A DNA stretch of 64,000 nucleotides, from the NCBI GenBank assembly GCA_002364615.1, contig DEYP01000015.1:62001-126000 (forward strand), read 5' to 3'. The number at the start of each line of letters is the position of its first letter. Position 1 is the stretch's first letter. A program made the position numbers and the translations under genes. This DNA comes from Arsukibacterium sp. UBA3155. GTDB lineage: Bacteria; Pseudomonadota; Gammaproteobacteria; Enterobacterales; Alteromonadaceae. A model generated the notes under the pieces. That model saw only the letters and a program-made list of their open reading frames with translations, made no database searches and was not told the DNA's origin. Of the stretch, positions 63,466-64,000 are shown piece by piece.

Positions 63466-63502
63466 ACCGCTTTGTTGCTTAATGTTTAAGCAGCAGAGCG
63501 GT
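63466..63502 (-). terminator. Long hairpin after the DUF3014 gene
   Basis: 17-bp stem (ACCGCTTTGTTGCTTAA against TTAAGCAGCAGAGCGGT, two G-U pairs) with a 3-nt loop. It lacks a T tract, so termination is only probable. It sits just upstream of the ffs promoter on the same strand and may shield it. Confidence 0.5.
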
Positions 63503-63517
63503 TAATCAACGCTTATT

Positions 63518-64000
63518 TCACTCGCGGCTTTCCAGTAAAGTCAGGTAGTTTTTGGCCACCGCGCGCAAACGTTGATGATTATCCGGGCCTAAACGGATAA
63601 CTTGTTTCTCCAAATCACTTAAACTTTCTACCGCCGGATCGGCGTAAGTGTAAGCCACTGATTTACGAACCAGTGTGGTATCTACCGACATAGGTGCAAT
63701 GGCCAGAAATGTCGTTAAAGCTTGTTGCATACGTTGCTGAAAGCTCAATTCAGGATATCCCAGTTCGCCAAAGACCTGCTCAAACAAAGGCTGATAGCGC
63801 TTAAATATCGGTAACATTTGCTCCGGATCTGCACTTTCAAGCAACCGGATGTAAGGCTCATACCGCTGGTAACTCGCCGGATCAATCTGATAGGTCTGAC
63901 TTTCCGGATCCGCGATGGTAACAAATGGCTGGTCTAACGGCACCACTACAGGGTGTTTTGCAACCAATTGTTTTTGCGCCAGATTATCGACTGTTACCAC
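63518..64000 (-). CDS. DUF3014 family protein (5' end outside window)
   Basis: Only the C-terminal 160 residues are present; the reading frame runs past base 64000. Recognised from the pattern DPASYQRYEPYIRLLESADP, YQPLFEQVFGELGYP and MSVDTTLVRKSVAY, typical of DUF3014 envelope proteins, which normally have an N-terminal membrane segment. Function unknown. Confidence 0.75.
   Translation of the reverse strand: MVTVDNLAQKQLVAKHPVVVPLDQPFVTIADPESQTYQIDPASYQRYEPYIRLLESADPEQMLPIFKRYQPLFEQVFGELGYPELSFQQRMQQALTTFLAIAPMSVDTTLVRKSVAYTYADPAVESLSDLEKQVIRLGPDNHQRLRAVAKNYLTLLESRE

Overview
The window looks like a chromosomal segment of a marine or aquatic gammaproteobacterium related to Alteromonadales/Rheinheimera/Alishewanella. 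The evidence is a set of Escherichia coli-like gene neighbourhoods (tig-clpP; fabB-pdxB-asd-fimV-truA-accD-folC-dedD-cvpA-purF; apt-dnaX-ybaB-recR-htpG-adk; yeaG-yeaH-ycgB), a Vibrio/Shewanella-type motY beside rnt, and a large Ala/Gly-rich TonB receptor with an S9 peptidase typical of that group. The genus is an inference. No phage, insertion sequence or CRISPR array was seen.

Layout. 1-4.5 kb: clpP (cut by the window edge), tig, and the proline operon proBA, all on the minus strand. 4.5-5.6 kb: a minus-strand tRNA operon (Pro-Arg-His-Pro) with a strong promoter. It contains three degenerate copies of the 3' half of tRNA-Pro, two of them in an 85-bp tandem array directly upstream of proBA. 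5.6-14.3 kb: folD, an unknown membrane-anchored ankyrin-like protein, a lipoprotein hydrolase, cysS, ppiB-lpxH, miaE and a Yip1-family protein. 14.3-26.6 kb: the long purF...fabB minus-strand block. 26.7-32.2 kb: mnmC, a small periplasmic protein, motY, rnt, grxD, sodB. 32.4-37.2 kb: the stress operon prkA-yeaH-ycgB. 37.2-39.2 kb: a two-gene signalling unit (REC-CheC protein and PAS-GGDEF cyclase). 39.3-43.7 kb: exported thiol peroxidase, ibpA with a sigma-32 promoter and a likely RNA thermometer, adk, and htpG with its own sigma-32 promoter. 43.7-47.5 kb: recR, ybaB, dnaX (with a complete programmed -1 frameshift signal) and apt. 47.5-56.7 kb: an accessory minus-strand run of a B12-type radical SAM protein, small lipoprotein, S9 peptidase, methyltransferase and TonB receptor. 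56.7-64 kb: LexA-controlled dinG, yfcA-priC-histone-deacetylase-like genes, kynA, a ComFB protein, ybaM, 4.5S RNA (ffs) and the end of a DUF3014 gene.

Most of the window is core metabolism, tRNA modification, DNA replication/repair and stress response. The parts that stand out are: the tRNA-Pro fragment array next to proBA; the radical SAM/S9/methyltransferase/TonB receptor run, which is the best candidate for an undescribed pathway; the ibpA heat-sensing leader; the dnaX frameshift cassette; and the REC-CheC/GGDEF pair. All calls come from reading the sequence; no database search was run.
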